Shown: one piece after another, positions 8,709-15,546 of the stretch
Layout: each line of letters opens with the position of its first letter
Numbering within the stretch: the first letter of the stretch is position 1
Assembly: GCA_003022125.1 (NCBI GenBank)
Contig: PXQH01000052.1
Span: 1 to 43,865, forward strand
Length of the DNA stretch: 43,865 nt
DNA from: Cyanobacteria bacterium QS_8_64_29
GTDB lineage: Bacteria; Cyanobacteriota; Cyanobacteriia; Cyanobacteriales; Rubidibacteraceae
Direction: 5' to 3'
The notes under the pieces: model-generated
Database searches by the model: none
The model's input: only the letters and a program-made list of their open reading frames with translations
Told to the model about the DNA's origin: nothing
Translations under genes and position numbers: made by a program

Positions 8709-9854
8709 ATGACAACCGCCATCAACGCGACCGCCGTTCCGCTTGTGGACCTGCAGCGGCAGCACGCGCAGCTGGGCAATGCGCTGGAGGAAGCGGTTGC
8801 CGAGGTGTTGCACGCCGGTCGCTATGTCGGCGGCGAGGCCGTGGCGGGCTTTGAGCGCCAGCTGGCTGCCGAGCTGGGGGTCGCCGAGTGCGCTAGCTGC
8901 AACTCTGGCACGGATGCCCTCTATCTGGCGCTGCGCGCCTTGGGCATTGGCAGCGGGGACGAGGTCATCACCACACCGTTTACGTTTATTGCCACCGCCG
9001 AGGCGATCGCGGCTGCCGGCGCCACCCCCGTTTTTGTCGATATTGAGCCTGGCAGCTTCAACCTGGACCTCTCGCAGTTGGAAGCGGCGATTGGGCCGCG
9101 CACGCGCGTCGTGTTGCCCGTGCACTTGTTCGGCCAGCCCGTCAATATGACCCGGCTGCTGGCGATCGCGCGCGCGCACAGGCTCTACACCATCGAGGAT
9201 TGCGCCCAAGCAGCAGGCGCGCAGTGGCAGGGGTACCCTGTCGGCAGCCTGGGGGATGTGGGCTGCTTTAGCTTTTTCCCCACCAAGAACTTGGGGGCCT
9301 GCGGCGATGGGGGCGCGATCACCACCAACGATCCGGCCCTGGCCGCGCGGTTCCGTCAGCTCGCCGACCACGGGCGCGAGCAAGGCTACTACCACACGCT
9401 GACTGGCACTAACAGTCGCCTGGATACCCTCCAGGCGGCCATCTTGCAGGTTAAGTTGCCCTACCTAGCGCGCTGGAACCAGCAGCGTCGCGAGCTGGCG
9501 GCCGGCTATCAGCGCGCGCTGCGCTCGCGCTCCGAGCTGGGATTGCCGCGCGAGCCAGCTGGCGGCCGCAGCGTCTGGAACCAGTACACCGTGCGCGTCC
9601 CCGGCAGCGATCGCCGCGATCGCCTGCGCCAGGCTTTGCACGAGCGTGGCATTGGCACTGCCGTTTACTATCCGCTGCCGCTGCACCGCCAGCCCGCCTA
9701 CGCCCATTTGGGCTATCGGCCCGGGCAGCTGCCCGCAGCCGAGCGCGCGGCGCGCGAGGTGCTGTCGCTACCGTTGTTTCCCGGCCTGACGGCCCAAGAG
9801 CAGCAGCACGTCGCTGCTTGCCTGCACGCCAGCTGGCAGGCGCTGGCTGCTTAG
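8709..9854 (+). CDS. DegT/DnrJ/EryC1/StrS-family PLP aminotransferase
   Basis: A 381-residue enzyme of the sugar-nucleotide aminotransferase family, which makes aminated deoxysugars for surface polysaccharides or glycosylated products. It has the N-terminal PLVDLQRQHAQL, ASCNSGTDALYLALRALGIG (cofactor phosphate loop), DEVITTPFTFIATAEAI, IEDCAQAAGA and the PLP lysine in CFSFFPTKNLGACGDGGA. The C-terminal substrate part includes SRLDTLQAAILQVKL and GIGTAVYYPLPLHRQPAY. The ATG at 8709 gives the family N-terminus; longer upstream reading overlaps the FetB-like gene. The 3' end overlaps the ycf23 stop codon by 4 bases. No sugar-modifying neighbours are present, so the exact sugar is unknown. Confidence 0.92.
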   Translation: MTTAINATAVPLVDLQRQHAQLGNALEEAVAEVLHAGRYVGGEAVAGFERQLAAELGVAECASCNSGTDALYLALRALGIGSGDEVITTPFTFIATAEAIAAAGATPVFVDIEPGSFNLDLSQLEAAIGPRTRVVLPVHLFGQPVNMTRLLAIARAHRLYTIEDCAQAAGAQWQGYPVGSLGDVGCFSFFPTKNLGACGDGGAITTNDPALAARFRQLADHGREQGYYHTLTGTNSRLDTLQAAILQVKLPYLARWNQQRRELAAGYQRALRSRSELGLPREPAGGRSVWNQYTVRVPGSDRRDRLRQALHERGIGTAVYYPLPLHRQPAYAHLGYRPGQLPAAERAAREVLSLPLFPGLTAQEQQHVAACLHASWQALAA

Positions 9855-10606
9855 GGCTCGCGCGCTTGCAAGTGGGGCGCGCTGCAGCCGGTTAGGGCTT
9901 CGGCCACATCGCGCACTGCCGCCACCATGGCGACTTCGCTATCGAGTTGGTTGATGGCCGAGCCTATTCCAACGCCCGAGGCGCCAGCCGCGATCGCCAT
10001 GGGCGCTGTAACGCGCGACAGCCCTGAGGCGCACAAAACCGGCACTGAGACTGCCTGCGCGATGGTGTAGGTAGCAGCCAGCGTGGGCGCCGCTTTTTCG
10101 ATCAAGCCCGTGGTGCCGCTGCGCTCGGGGGTGCTGCTGGTGCCGCCCTCGGTTTGGATTAGATCGGCGCCCTGGGCGACCAGTTGCTCGGCCAGTTGGG
10201 CTTGCTCGTCTAGCGCCAGGATGTGGGGCACCGTCACCGAGAGGGTGGCCTCGGGCAGGCGCTCGCGGGTCTGGCGCGTTAGGGCCAAAACGTCATCGGC
10301 CTCAAAGCGGTAGCCCTGGGCGTAGAAGCTGTCAAAATTGCCGATCTCGATGGCATCGGCCCCGGCCTCGACGGCGCGCTCGAGCGCTGCTGCTTCAACG
10401 GCTGAGGCGCAAACGGGCAAGTTGGTGAGCTTGCGCGCTAGCGCTACCAGATTGGGATCGGCTGCAATATCGACAAAGGTGGCACCGCCTGCTGCGGCCG
10501 CTTGCACCACAGCCCCCACGCGATTGGCGTCGCGGTTGCTCAGGCCGCTAATGACTTTGAAGGCGCGCCGTTGCGCTAACGCTTGCTGCAGTTGCGAATG
10601 CATCAT
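9851..10606 (-). CDS. ycf23: Ycf23 / DUF561 family protein
   Basis: A 251-residue protein of the Ycf23 (DUF561) family, found in cyanobacteria and red-algal plastids, with a predicted TIM-barrel fold and no firmly known function. Seen are FKVISGLSNRDANRV, AAAAGGATFVDIAADPNLV, VEAGADAIEIGNFDSFY, the run AQGADLIQTEGGTSS and, near the C-terminus, VPVLCASGLSRVTAPMAIAAGASGVGIGSAIN. This last glycine-rich phosphate-binding-like segment is typical of barrel enzymes. The tandem ATG at 10606/10603 is the start. The small coiled-coil gene lies 35 bases upstream on the same strand, suggesting one transcript. Confidence 0.88.
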   Translation of the reverse strand: MMHSQLQQALAQRRAFKVISGLSNRDANRVGAVVQAAAAGGATFVDIAADPNLVALARKLTNLPVCASAVEAAALERAVEAGADAIEIGNFDSFYAQGYRFEADDVLALTRQTRERLPEATLSVTVPHILALDEQAQLAEQLVAQGADLIQTEGGTSSTPERSGTTGLIEKAAPTLAATYTIAQAVSVPVLCASGLSRVTAPMAIAAGASGVGIGSAINQLDSEVAMVAAVRDVAEALTGCSAPHLQAREP

Positions 10607-10641
10607 CGTGTCGCTCGCTTCAACCGACCTCGGCCCCAATT

Positions 10642-10893
10642 CTAGCCATCGCGGGCCGCGATATTGCCCTCGGCCCCGTCCGAGTTCGAGTGGCTCGGGG
10701 CCGCTCGCTTGCGGGCGCGAACTTGCTGCCACAGCGACTCCACCTCCGCTTGCAAATGGAGCAGCTTGGCGTGCTGCTCGGCTTTGTAGATCGACTTTTC
10801 GATCTTGCGCAAGCGCGCATTGTGGTTGAACTCTGCCGGCAGCTTGGGCAGCGACGGCCACCGGTCAAACGGGACAGGCGATCGCGGTGACAT
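10642..10893 (-). CDS. Small hypothetical protein, probable coiled coil
   Basis: An 83-residue protein that I do not recognise. The first 20 residues are Pro-rich (MSPRSPVPFDRWPSLPKLP). They are followed by a charged helix, from NHNARLRKIEKSIYKAEQHA through LLHLQAEVESLWQQVRARKR, with heptad-like spacing that could form a coiled coil. The tail is hydrophilic and may be disordered. It precedes ycf23 by 35 bases, and that co-orientation is the main reason to believe it is a real gene. Overlapping reading frames in this stretch are long but lack such a regular amphipathic pattern. Confidence 0.55.
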   Translation of the reverse strand: MSPRSPVPFDRWPSLPKLPAEFNHNARLRKIEKSIYKAEQHAKLLHLQAEVESLWQQVRARKRAAPSHSNSDGAEGNIAARDG

Positions 10894-10950
10894 CGGGCAG
10901 CAGTTCGTTCGGACTTAGTTCCCCCATTGTACCGAGGGGGCCGGCCGGCG

Positions 10951-12693
10951 CTATTGCTGCGTCGGTTCTTTGGACGGTTGCTCGCTGTTGGCCGTGGCGC
11001 CCGTGGGGGACTCAGCCTCGCCGGTCGCTGCCAAGGTTTTGCTCAGCCGCAGCCCGTACATGTAGACGCGCAGGTCCTCGCCCACTTTGCCCGCTAGCAA
11101 AAAGCAACCCAGCAGGTTGGGCACCGACATCCCCAGCAGCATCATGTCGCTAAAGTCCAGCACGGCGCCCAGATTGACCACCGACCCGATGAAAACAAAC
11201 ACCACGAACACGACTTTGAACGCCAAGGTGCTGCCATCGCCGAACAGATAGATCCAGGCTTGCTCGCCGTAATAGCTCCAGGAGATGATGTTGGAGAAGG
11301 CAAACAGCAGCACGGCGCCTGCCAGCGCTACCGGCAACCAGCCCGCCACCGTGCCGAAAGCAGCGGCCGTGAGCTCGACGCCATCGGCCTGGGCGGCAGC
11401 GCTGCCCTGATACACCCCCGTCACCACAATCGAGAGCGCCGTGAGGTTGCAGATGATGATGGTGTCTACTAGCGGCTCCAGCGAGGCCACCATGCCTTCC
11501 CGCACGGGTTCTTTGTTGCGCGTGGCCGAGTGAGCGATCGCCGCCGAGCCGATGCCGGCCCCGTTGGAAAAGGCAGCCCGCCGGATGCCTTGCACCAGCA
11601 CCCCGACAAAGCCCCCCTGCACGGCCTCGGGCGAGACAGACTGCTCGAGCATGATGGCGAGCGCCTCCGGCACGATTGCGGCGTGGTCGATCAAAATCCA
11701 GATGCAGCCGCCGACGTAGCCCAGTACCACCACCGGCACCAAGCGGCTGGTCACGGCCCCAATGCGGCTGATGCCGCCAACGATCACCACCCCCACCAGA
11801 AAGGCAATGGCAAAGCCATAGAGCCAGCTGCGCTCGGCCAGATAGGGCACGACATTGGCCAGGGCCGCGTAGGATTGGTTGGCCTGGAACATGTTGCCTG
11901 CCCCCAGCGAAGCCGCCACGCACAGCAGGGCAAACAGCACGGCCAAGCTTTTGCCCAGCGTGGGCCAGCCCAGCTCGGCAATGCCGTTGGCGAGGTAGTA
12001 CATGGGCCCGCCTGCGACCGTGCCGTCCGAGCGCACCAGGCGGTACTTTTGAGCCAAGGTGCACTCGACGAACTTGCTCGACATGCCCAAAAAGCCGGCC
12101 AGGATCATCCAAATGACGGCGCCGGGGCCGCCGAGCTGAATGGCGATCGCCGAGCCGGCAATGCTGCCCAGCCCCACCGTGGCCGAGAGTGCAGTCGAGG
12201 CCGCCTGGAACGGCGAGACCTCGCCTTCCCCCGGACCGCCACCGCTGGTGTCTTCCTTGCCAAACAGCACCTTGAGCGCGTGCCGGAAGCCGCGCAGGTT
12301 AATAAAGCCGGTGCGCAGAGTGAAATAGATCCCGCCCAGCAGCAGCCACAGTACGATCAGCGGGACGCCGGCCACCTCAAAGAAAAAAACCGTTTCGATC
12401 GCAGCGACCGCCTGGGAGAAGAAGCTGTCGAGGCGCTCAATGGCGCTCAGCGAGCTCTCCCGGTCCAGATAGGGCGGTAATTGAAAGCCATCTGCCTCAG
12501 CGGCTCCGACCGGCAGCGGCTGCAACTGGCCTGGCAGCCAGACGCCGCTCTCGCTCAAGCGTCCGGCTAGCGGGGCGAGTGGCAAGGGCAGGCTCGCGCC
12601 GAAGGGCATAGCCACCGTTGGCACGCACGTCAAAGGGCGGTTGCCGCTGCCGTGGCAGGCCAACCTGTTGTTAAGTATATGGCATAACTTCAC
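10951..12693 (-). CDS. Sodium/amino-acid symporter, AGCS family (AlsT-like)
   Basis: A 580-residue inner-membrane carrier of the alanine/glycine:cation symporter family, importing small neutral amino acids with Na+. Family hallmarks are GGIYFTLRTGFINLRGFRHAL near the first span, ALSATVGLGSIAGSAIAIQLGGPGAVIWM, SSKFVECTLAQKYR, GAGNMFQANQS and the region FSNGAGIGSAAIAHSATRNKEPVREGMVA. About 120 residues precede the first membrane span, longer than usual. The true start may be a later Met, for example ATG 12609. The C-terminal tail is hydrophilic and Ser/Thr/Gln-rich. It is monocistronic by appearance. Confidence 0.92.
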   Translation of the reverse strand: MKLCHILNNRLACHGSGNRPLTCVPTVAMPFGASLPLPLAPLAGRLSESGVWLPGQLQPLPVGAAEADGFQLPPYLDRESSLSAIERLDSFFSQAVAAIETVFFFEVAGVPLIVLWLLLGGIYFTLRTGFINLRGFRHALKVLFGKEDTSGGGPGEGEVSPFQAASTALSATVGLGSIAGSAIAIQLGGPGAVIWMILAGFLGMSSKFVECTLAQKYRLVRSDGTVAGGPMYYLANGIAELGWPTLGKSLAVLFALLCVAASLGAGNMFQANQSYAALANVVPYLAERSWLYGFAIAFLVGVVIVGGISRIGAVTSRLVPVVVLGYVGGCIWILIDHAAIVPEALAIMLEQSVSPEAVQGGFVGVLVQGIRRAAFSNGAGIGSAAIAHSATRNKEPVREGMVASLEPLVDTIIICNLTALSIVVTGVYQGSAAAQADGVELTAAAFGTVAGWLPVALAGAVLLFAFSNIISWSYYGEQAWIYLFGDGSTLAFKVVFVVFVFIGSVVNLGAVLDFSDMMLLGMSVPNLLGCFLLAGKVGEDLRVYMYGLRLSKTLAATGEAESPTGATANSEQPSKEPTQQ

Positions 12694-12732
12694 CCGGGCA
12701 GGGTCGCGCCGGGGAACAGCCTCCTTGGGGCG

Positions 12733-13515
12733 CTAGCCCCCGGAGTCGGGGCTGCCGTTGACGAGCGCCTCCCCGCGCGCTAGCAGTCGAGCCGTCAGGC
12801 AGTCGCAGTCAGCGGCGGTGAGCCGGATGCCTTCCCAGTCGCGATCGGCGGTGGAGGCGCTGAGGTTGGCGGCGCCAATGGTGCTGCCAGCATGCTGCCG
12901 GTGCAAGCTCAGCGCTGGCCCGCCGCCTGCGAGCAAATCGCGGTTCACTAGAGGGCTAAACATGGCCACCTCGGGCAGCGCGGGCAACGCCAGCCAGCTA
13001 TCCAGGGCGCTCAGCAGCTTGGGGCCGACCAACTGCGGCATCATGTTGCCTTGGTGGCGGCGGACCACGCGCTGGCAGGCATGGATGTAGAAGGCAAGGA
13101 AGGGGTTGTCGCGGGCGAAGGCGCAGACAGCGTTGTGAACTTGGCGGTAGGCGCGCAGTTGCTGCCGCTGGCGCTGGATCCAGACTTCGCGGCCAAAGGC
13201 GTACCCTTGCGGCGTCTCCATGGCTAACCGCGCCGGGGCAAAGACCAAAACGTCGGCATCGAGCCAGATGGCGCGCTCGTAGCCTGCTTGCAAGCATTCC
13301 TGGGCTAGCAACAGCCGCGCCAAATCAGTGGCAACCACGGGCCGCTCGCGGGTCTTTTGCCGGTACCAATCGGGCAGGCGCTCGAATAGCGCATCGCCGA
13401 TAAAGCAGTAGGCCCACCCTTGGCGCTCGGTCCAGTCCCGAACGCTGGCCAGGCAGGTGGCAATCCAGGCCGGCACATCGTGATCGCGATAGCTCTGGCA
13501 GACGATGGTGGTCAT
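12733..13515 (-). CDS. Glycosyltransferase-like protein with a DxD motif
   Basis: A 260-residue soluble protein with a GT-A-like arrangement. MTTIVCQSYRDHDVPAWIATC opens it, and ERAIWLDADVLVFAP in the middle supplies a DAD motif that in such enzymes binds a metal and nucleotide sugar. Downstream are FYIHACQRVVRRHQ and a segment with conserved-looking MMPQLVGPKLLSAL. The start is taken at ATG 13515 because this gives the expected beta-strand opening; 14 more residues upstream are Arg/Ser-rich. Donor and acceptor are unknown. The exact family is not certain, and the DxD could be coincidental. Confidence 0.65.
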   Translation of the reverse strand: MTTIVCQSYRDHDVPAWIATCLASVRDWTERQGWAYCFIGDALFERLPDWYRQKTRERPVVATDLARLLLAQECLQAGYERAIWLDADVLVFAPARLAMETPQGYAFGREVWIQRQRQQLRAYRQVHNAVCAFARDNPFLAFYIHACQRVVRRHQGNMMPQLVGPKLLSALDSWLALPALPEVAMFSPLVNRDLLAGGGPALSLHRQHAGSTIGAANLSASTADRDWEGIRLTAADCDCLTARLLARGEALVNGSPDSGG

Positions 13516-13599
13516 GGCCGCACTGTCGGCTCCGCGCGATCGCCGGCTCGAGGTCAATCGGATTGCGCTCGGGTTGGGGGAATTGAGGCTCGGTCAGTC

Positions 13600-14367
13600 C
13601 TAGTACGTTCGCTCGAGGGCCTTGCGCCTTTTGTGTCGTTTGTGCTTTTCGACTTCGTGGTGCACTTTTCGTTCGGCTTGATGATAGTGCTTGGCTTTGT
13701 GCAGGCGGTAATAGTGAGTAATGCCACCCAGCAAAAACAGGATGCTGCCAGCAATGTACTCCCACCCCACGTAGGCAAACAAGACCCAGTTGTCTTCTAG
13801 GTTTAGCGCCTCCGATAAGTAAGGCAGCGATGCAACTAAAAACAGAATCGAGCCTAGCGCAAACGCAATAGCAGTCACATTTAGCAGTTGCAGCCGAACG
13901 ATCGACTCTTCCTTGATGATCTGGATGGCGTTCAAAAAAGCCCCAAACAGGAAAAACAGGCTGCCGACTGTAAAGCACCATCCCCCGGCCACAATCCAAT
14001 CGATTTGCGATAGAAATAACAGGCTGCCGACGGTAAAAAGCACGGTTCCGCCCACGTAAATACCGGCGATCACGAGCTCCAGCCAACTCCAGATTTTGGA
14101 GCCCTTTCCGGACCTAACGTAGGCCGAGGATTCCAATAAGTCGTAGCCGGTCACGAGCAAATAGACCAGCGAGCCGATAAAGAATATCCATGCCCCTAAA
14201 TCAGATAGGGCTTCGTATTGGGGCAGGAAAAAGATGCTGCCCAGAATAAAGGTCGAGCCGCCGACAATGTAGAGGATGGCACTCGTCCGTTCCCAATTTA
14301 AGCGGCCTGCACCTAACCTGGCCGGAAACAGGCGCTGGCGGGGTCGGTTGGTAAATAGGCGTGGCAT
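13600..14367 (-). CDS. YrhK-like membrane protein with three tandem repeats
   Basis: A 255-residue membrane protein with six spans arranged as three two-helix units (about residues 29-79, 101-153 and 160-218). Each unit carries two GS(I/L/T)-type motifs, such as FILGSIFFLPQ and FFIGSLVYLL, as in the YrhK-like domain (function unknown). YrhK proteins often have one or two such units; three in one chain is unusual to my knowledge. The C-terminal tail of about 35 residues is extremely His/Lys/Arg-rich (YYRLHKAKHYHQAERKVHHE). This could bind metal or acidic lipids, by inference only. The gene is less GC-rich than its left neighbours and has no HIP1 site. Confidence 0.75.
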   Translation of the reverse strand: MPRLFTNRPRQRLFPARLGAGRLNWERTSAILYIVGGSTFILGSIFFLPQYEALSDLGAWIFFIGSLVYLLVTGYDLLESSAYVRSGKGSKIWSWLELVIAGIYVGGTVLFTVGSLLFLSQIDWIVAGGWCFTVGSLFFLFGAFLNAIQIIKEESIVRLQLLNVTAIAFALGSILFLVASLPYLSEALNLEDNWVLFAYVGWEYIAGSILFLLGGITHYYRLHKAKHYHQAERKVHHEVEKHKRHKRRKALERTY

Positions 14368-14403
14368 AGGGCGCGCTAGGCCATGACGCTCTCGCTCACT
14401 ATA

Positions 14404-14448
14404 CTAGTGCAATTTGCCTCATACCAATTCTCGTGGCTTGTGCACTAG
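14404..14448. repeat. Inverted repeat CTAGTGCA / TGCACTAG
   Basis: Two perfect 8-base arms lie at 14404-14411 and 14441-14448. The position between a core gene and a hydrolase remnant fits an old element end, but no transposase is present. Confidence 0.45.
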
Positions 14449-14462
14449 ATTGCGATCTCCAA

Positions 14463-14483
14463 AACTCCTTCAATATAGGAGTT
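14463..14483. repeat. Short hairpin, 7-bp stem
   Basis: AACTCCT at 14463-14469 pairs with AGGAGTT at 14477-14483 around a 7-base loop TCAATAT. No T tract follows on either strand, so a simple intrinsic terminator is not supported. Confidence 0.4.
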
Positions 14484-14516
14484 ATGAACTTTGGTCAGCG
14501 TGCATCTGCTGCTCAA

Positions 14517-14765
14517 ATTCTGCTCAGCCGGCGCGCTCAACGGCTGCTGCAGGGCGGTGTAGGCTGCAATGCCATCGCCGTCGGCGCTCCGCTCGGTTGG
14601 GGGGCCCTAGCTGTGGCCGTAGCCGCGGTAGTCGTAGGCCGGCACGGCAAAGCCAGACTGCTGCAGGGCAGTCAGTTCGGCAGTGCAGAAAGCGAACGGA
14701 ACGTAAGCGATCACCAGCACCACACCAACCAGGATGCGGCAACCAGGATCGGGGGTCCCACAAAA
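14517..14765 (-). pseudogene. Remnant of a membrane-anchored alpha/beta hydrolase
   Basis: Read on the minus strand, one frame gives a hydrophobic anchor (ILVGVVLVIAYVPFAF), then LTALQQSGFAVPAYDYRGYGHS, an in-frame TAG (14607-14609), and GPPTERSADGDGIAAYTALQQ. The DYRGYGHS...GPPTER...DGxxAxxxL pattern is the strand/loop region of BEM46-type hydrolases. Compare VDYRGYGRSDGPFPNEQRVYQDAKAA in the intact gene at 41489-42382. The oxyanion region between anchor and DYRGYG is missing, and so is the nucleophile GHSLGG. So this is a decayed fragment with an internal deletion and a nonsense codon, not a working gene. Confidence 0.6.
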
Positions 14766-14847
14766 CTAACAAGCTTTTAAAGCAAGTCAGCTACTCAGAA
14801 AGGGGACTCAGAAACGCTTCCAGCCGGTACAAGATTAGCACTCTGCG

Positions 14848-15537
14848 TTACCTCCATACTCTGGTTTCGTAGTTAATTCTATACGCGTTAGTAATATTTT
14901 TCCATAGCTGCTGATAGAGAGGATTTTTAGCTTTTGTTTTCTTAGGTTGCAACAATTTAACTCCAGATTTCAGCTCGAACTCATCATAAAAAGGTCTATG
15001 ATTGATTATGTCCTCAACGACCGAATTAAGCCGCTTTTCGCCAATACCATTGACGTTGCCAAGCTTTGCCTCTAATGTCCTTTGCGGTTCCAAGTTAACT
15101 AATAGCTCAGTATCAGGAACAACTTGTTGAAATATGCGCTCGGCTCGATCCTGCTGCCTCTCTAGAGTCTGCTCGATCGACTCGAGCTTTCTCTGGATCG
15201 GTGTCAAATCAACGCTGCTGCCGTTTCCATCCGAGGCTTGCAAGATTTGCGCTTTTTCGATCTGATTCGCTACCCCTTCATCCTCATCCACCTGAATGCA
15301 GTAGGCAACTTTTTGATCGGCTCGCTTGGTAGCCTCTAATATTACTGGACTACCAATTAATTGGTAGTTATGTCTGCCCAGCTCGCGCACGTAGACTGGT
15401 ACCCAGTTTCGTCCCTTTTCTCGAATGCTAAGGGCAAGCTCGTTGGCTAGTGAGGCTTCTTGCTCAGTAATCTCTCGATTGTAGCTTATGTTTTTGGTTG
15501 CTGTTTTTATAAGCTCCCCAATATTTGCTTTTCCCAT
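14848..15537 (-). CDS. ParB-like / coiled-coil / helix-hairpin-helix protein
   Basis: A 229-residue protein following the nuclease-ParA gene by 9 bases, with TGAGG overlapping that gene's stop as its ribosome-binding site. Residues 17-85 resemble a ParB N-terminal domain (ITEQEASLANELALSIREKG, then RNWVPVYVREL and YQLIGSPVILEA), but the GERR box used by CTP-binding ParB proteins is replaced by GSPV. Residues 112-140 form a likely coiled coil (IQRKLESIEQTLERQQDRAE). Residues 152-186 look like a helix-hairpin-helix DNA-binding unit (VNGIGEKRLNSVVEDIINHRPF). The basic tail ends in RVWR. Related ParB-like proteins occur on cyanobacterial plasmids. It may be the DNA-binding partner of the ATPase. 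Exact function is unknown. Confidence 0.75.
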   Translation of the reverse strand: MGKANIGELIKTATKNISYNREITEQEASLANELALSIREKGRNWVPVYVRELGRHNYQLIGSPVILEATKRADQKVAYCIQVDEDEGVANQIEKAQILQASDGNGSSVDLTPIQRKLESIEQTLERQQDRAERIFQQVVPDTELLVNLEPQRTLEAKLGNVNGIGEKRLNSVVEDIINHRPFYDEFELKSGVKLLQPKKTKAKNPLYQQLWKNITNAYRINYETRVWR

Positions 15538-15546
15538 AATATTGCC

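Larger units (their letters stand above)
14368..14516. other. Intergenic stretch with two inverted repeats
   Basis: No gene is supported here. It contains CTAGTGCA (14404-14411) facing TGCACTAG (14441-14448), a perfect 8-base inverted repeat with a 29-base spacer. It also contains a hairpin AACTCCT/AGGAGTT (14463-14483, 7-base loop). The sequence is AT-richer than the surrounding genes and may be remnant mobile DNA. Confidence 0.45.

Noticed and set aside
11530-12480. A 316-codon plus-strand frame opposite the symporter gene
   Set aside because: His/Gln/Ala-rich antisense shadow of a clear AGCS transporter.
14414-14872. Plus-strand frames of 152 and 115 codons in the island's left flank
   Set aside because: Low-complexity Arg/Ala/Gln content, no motif. 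The opposite strand shows a real hydrolase remnant.
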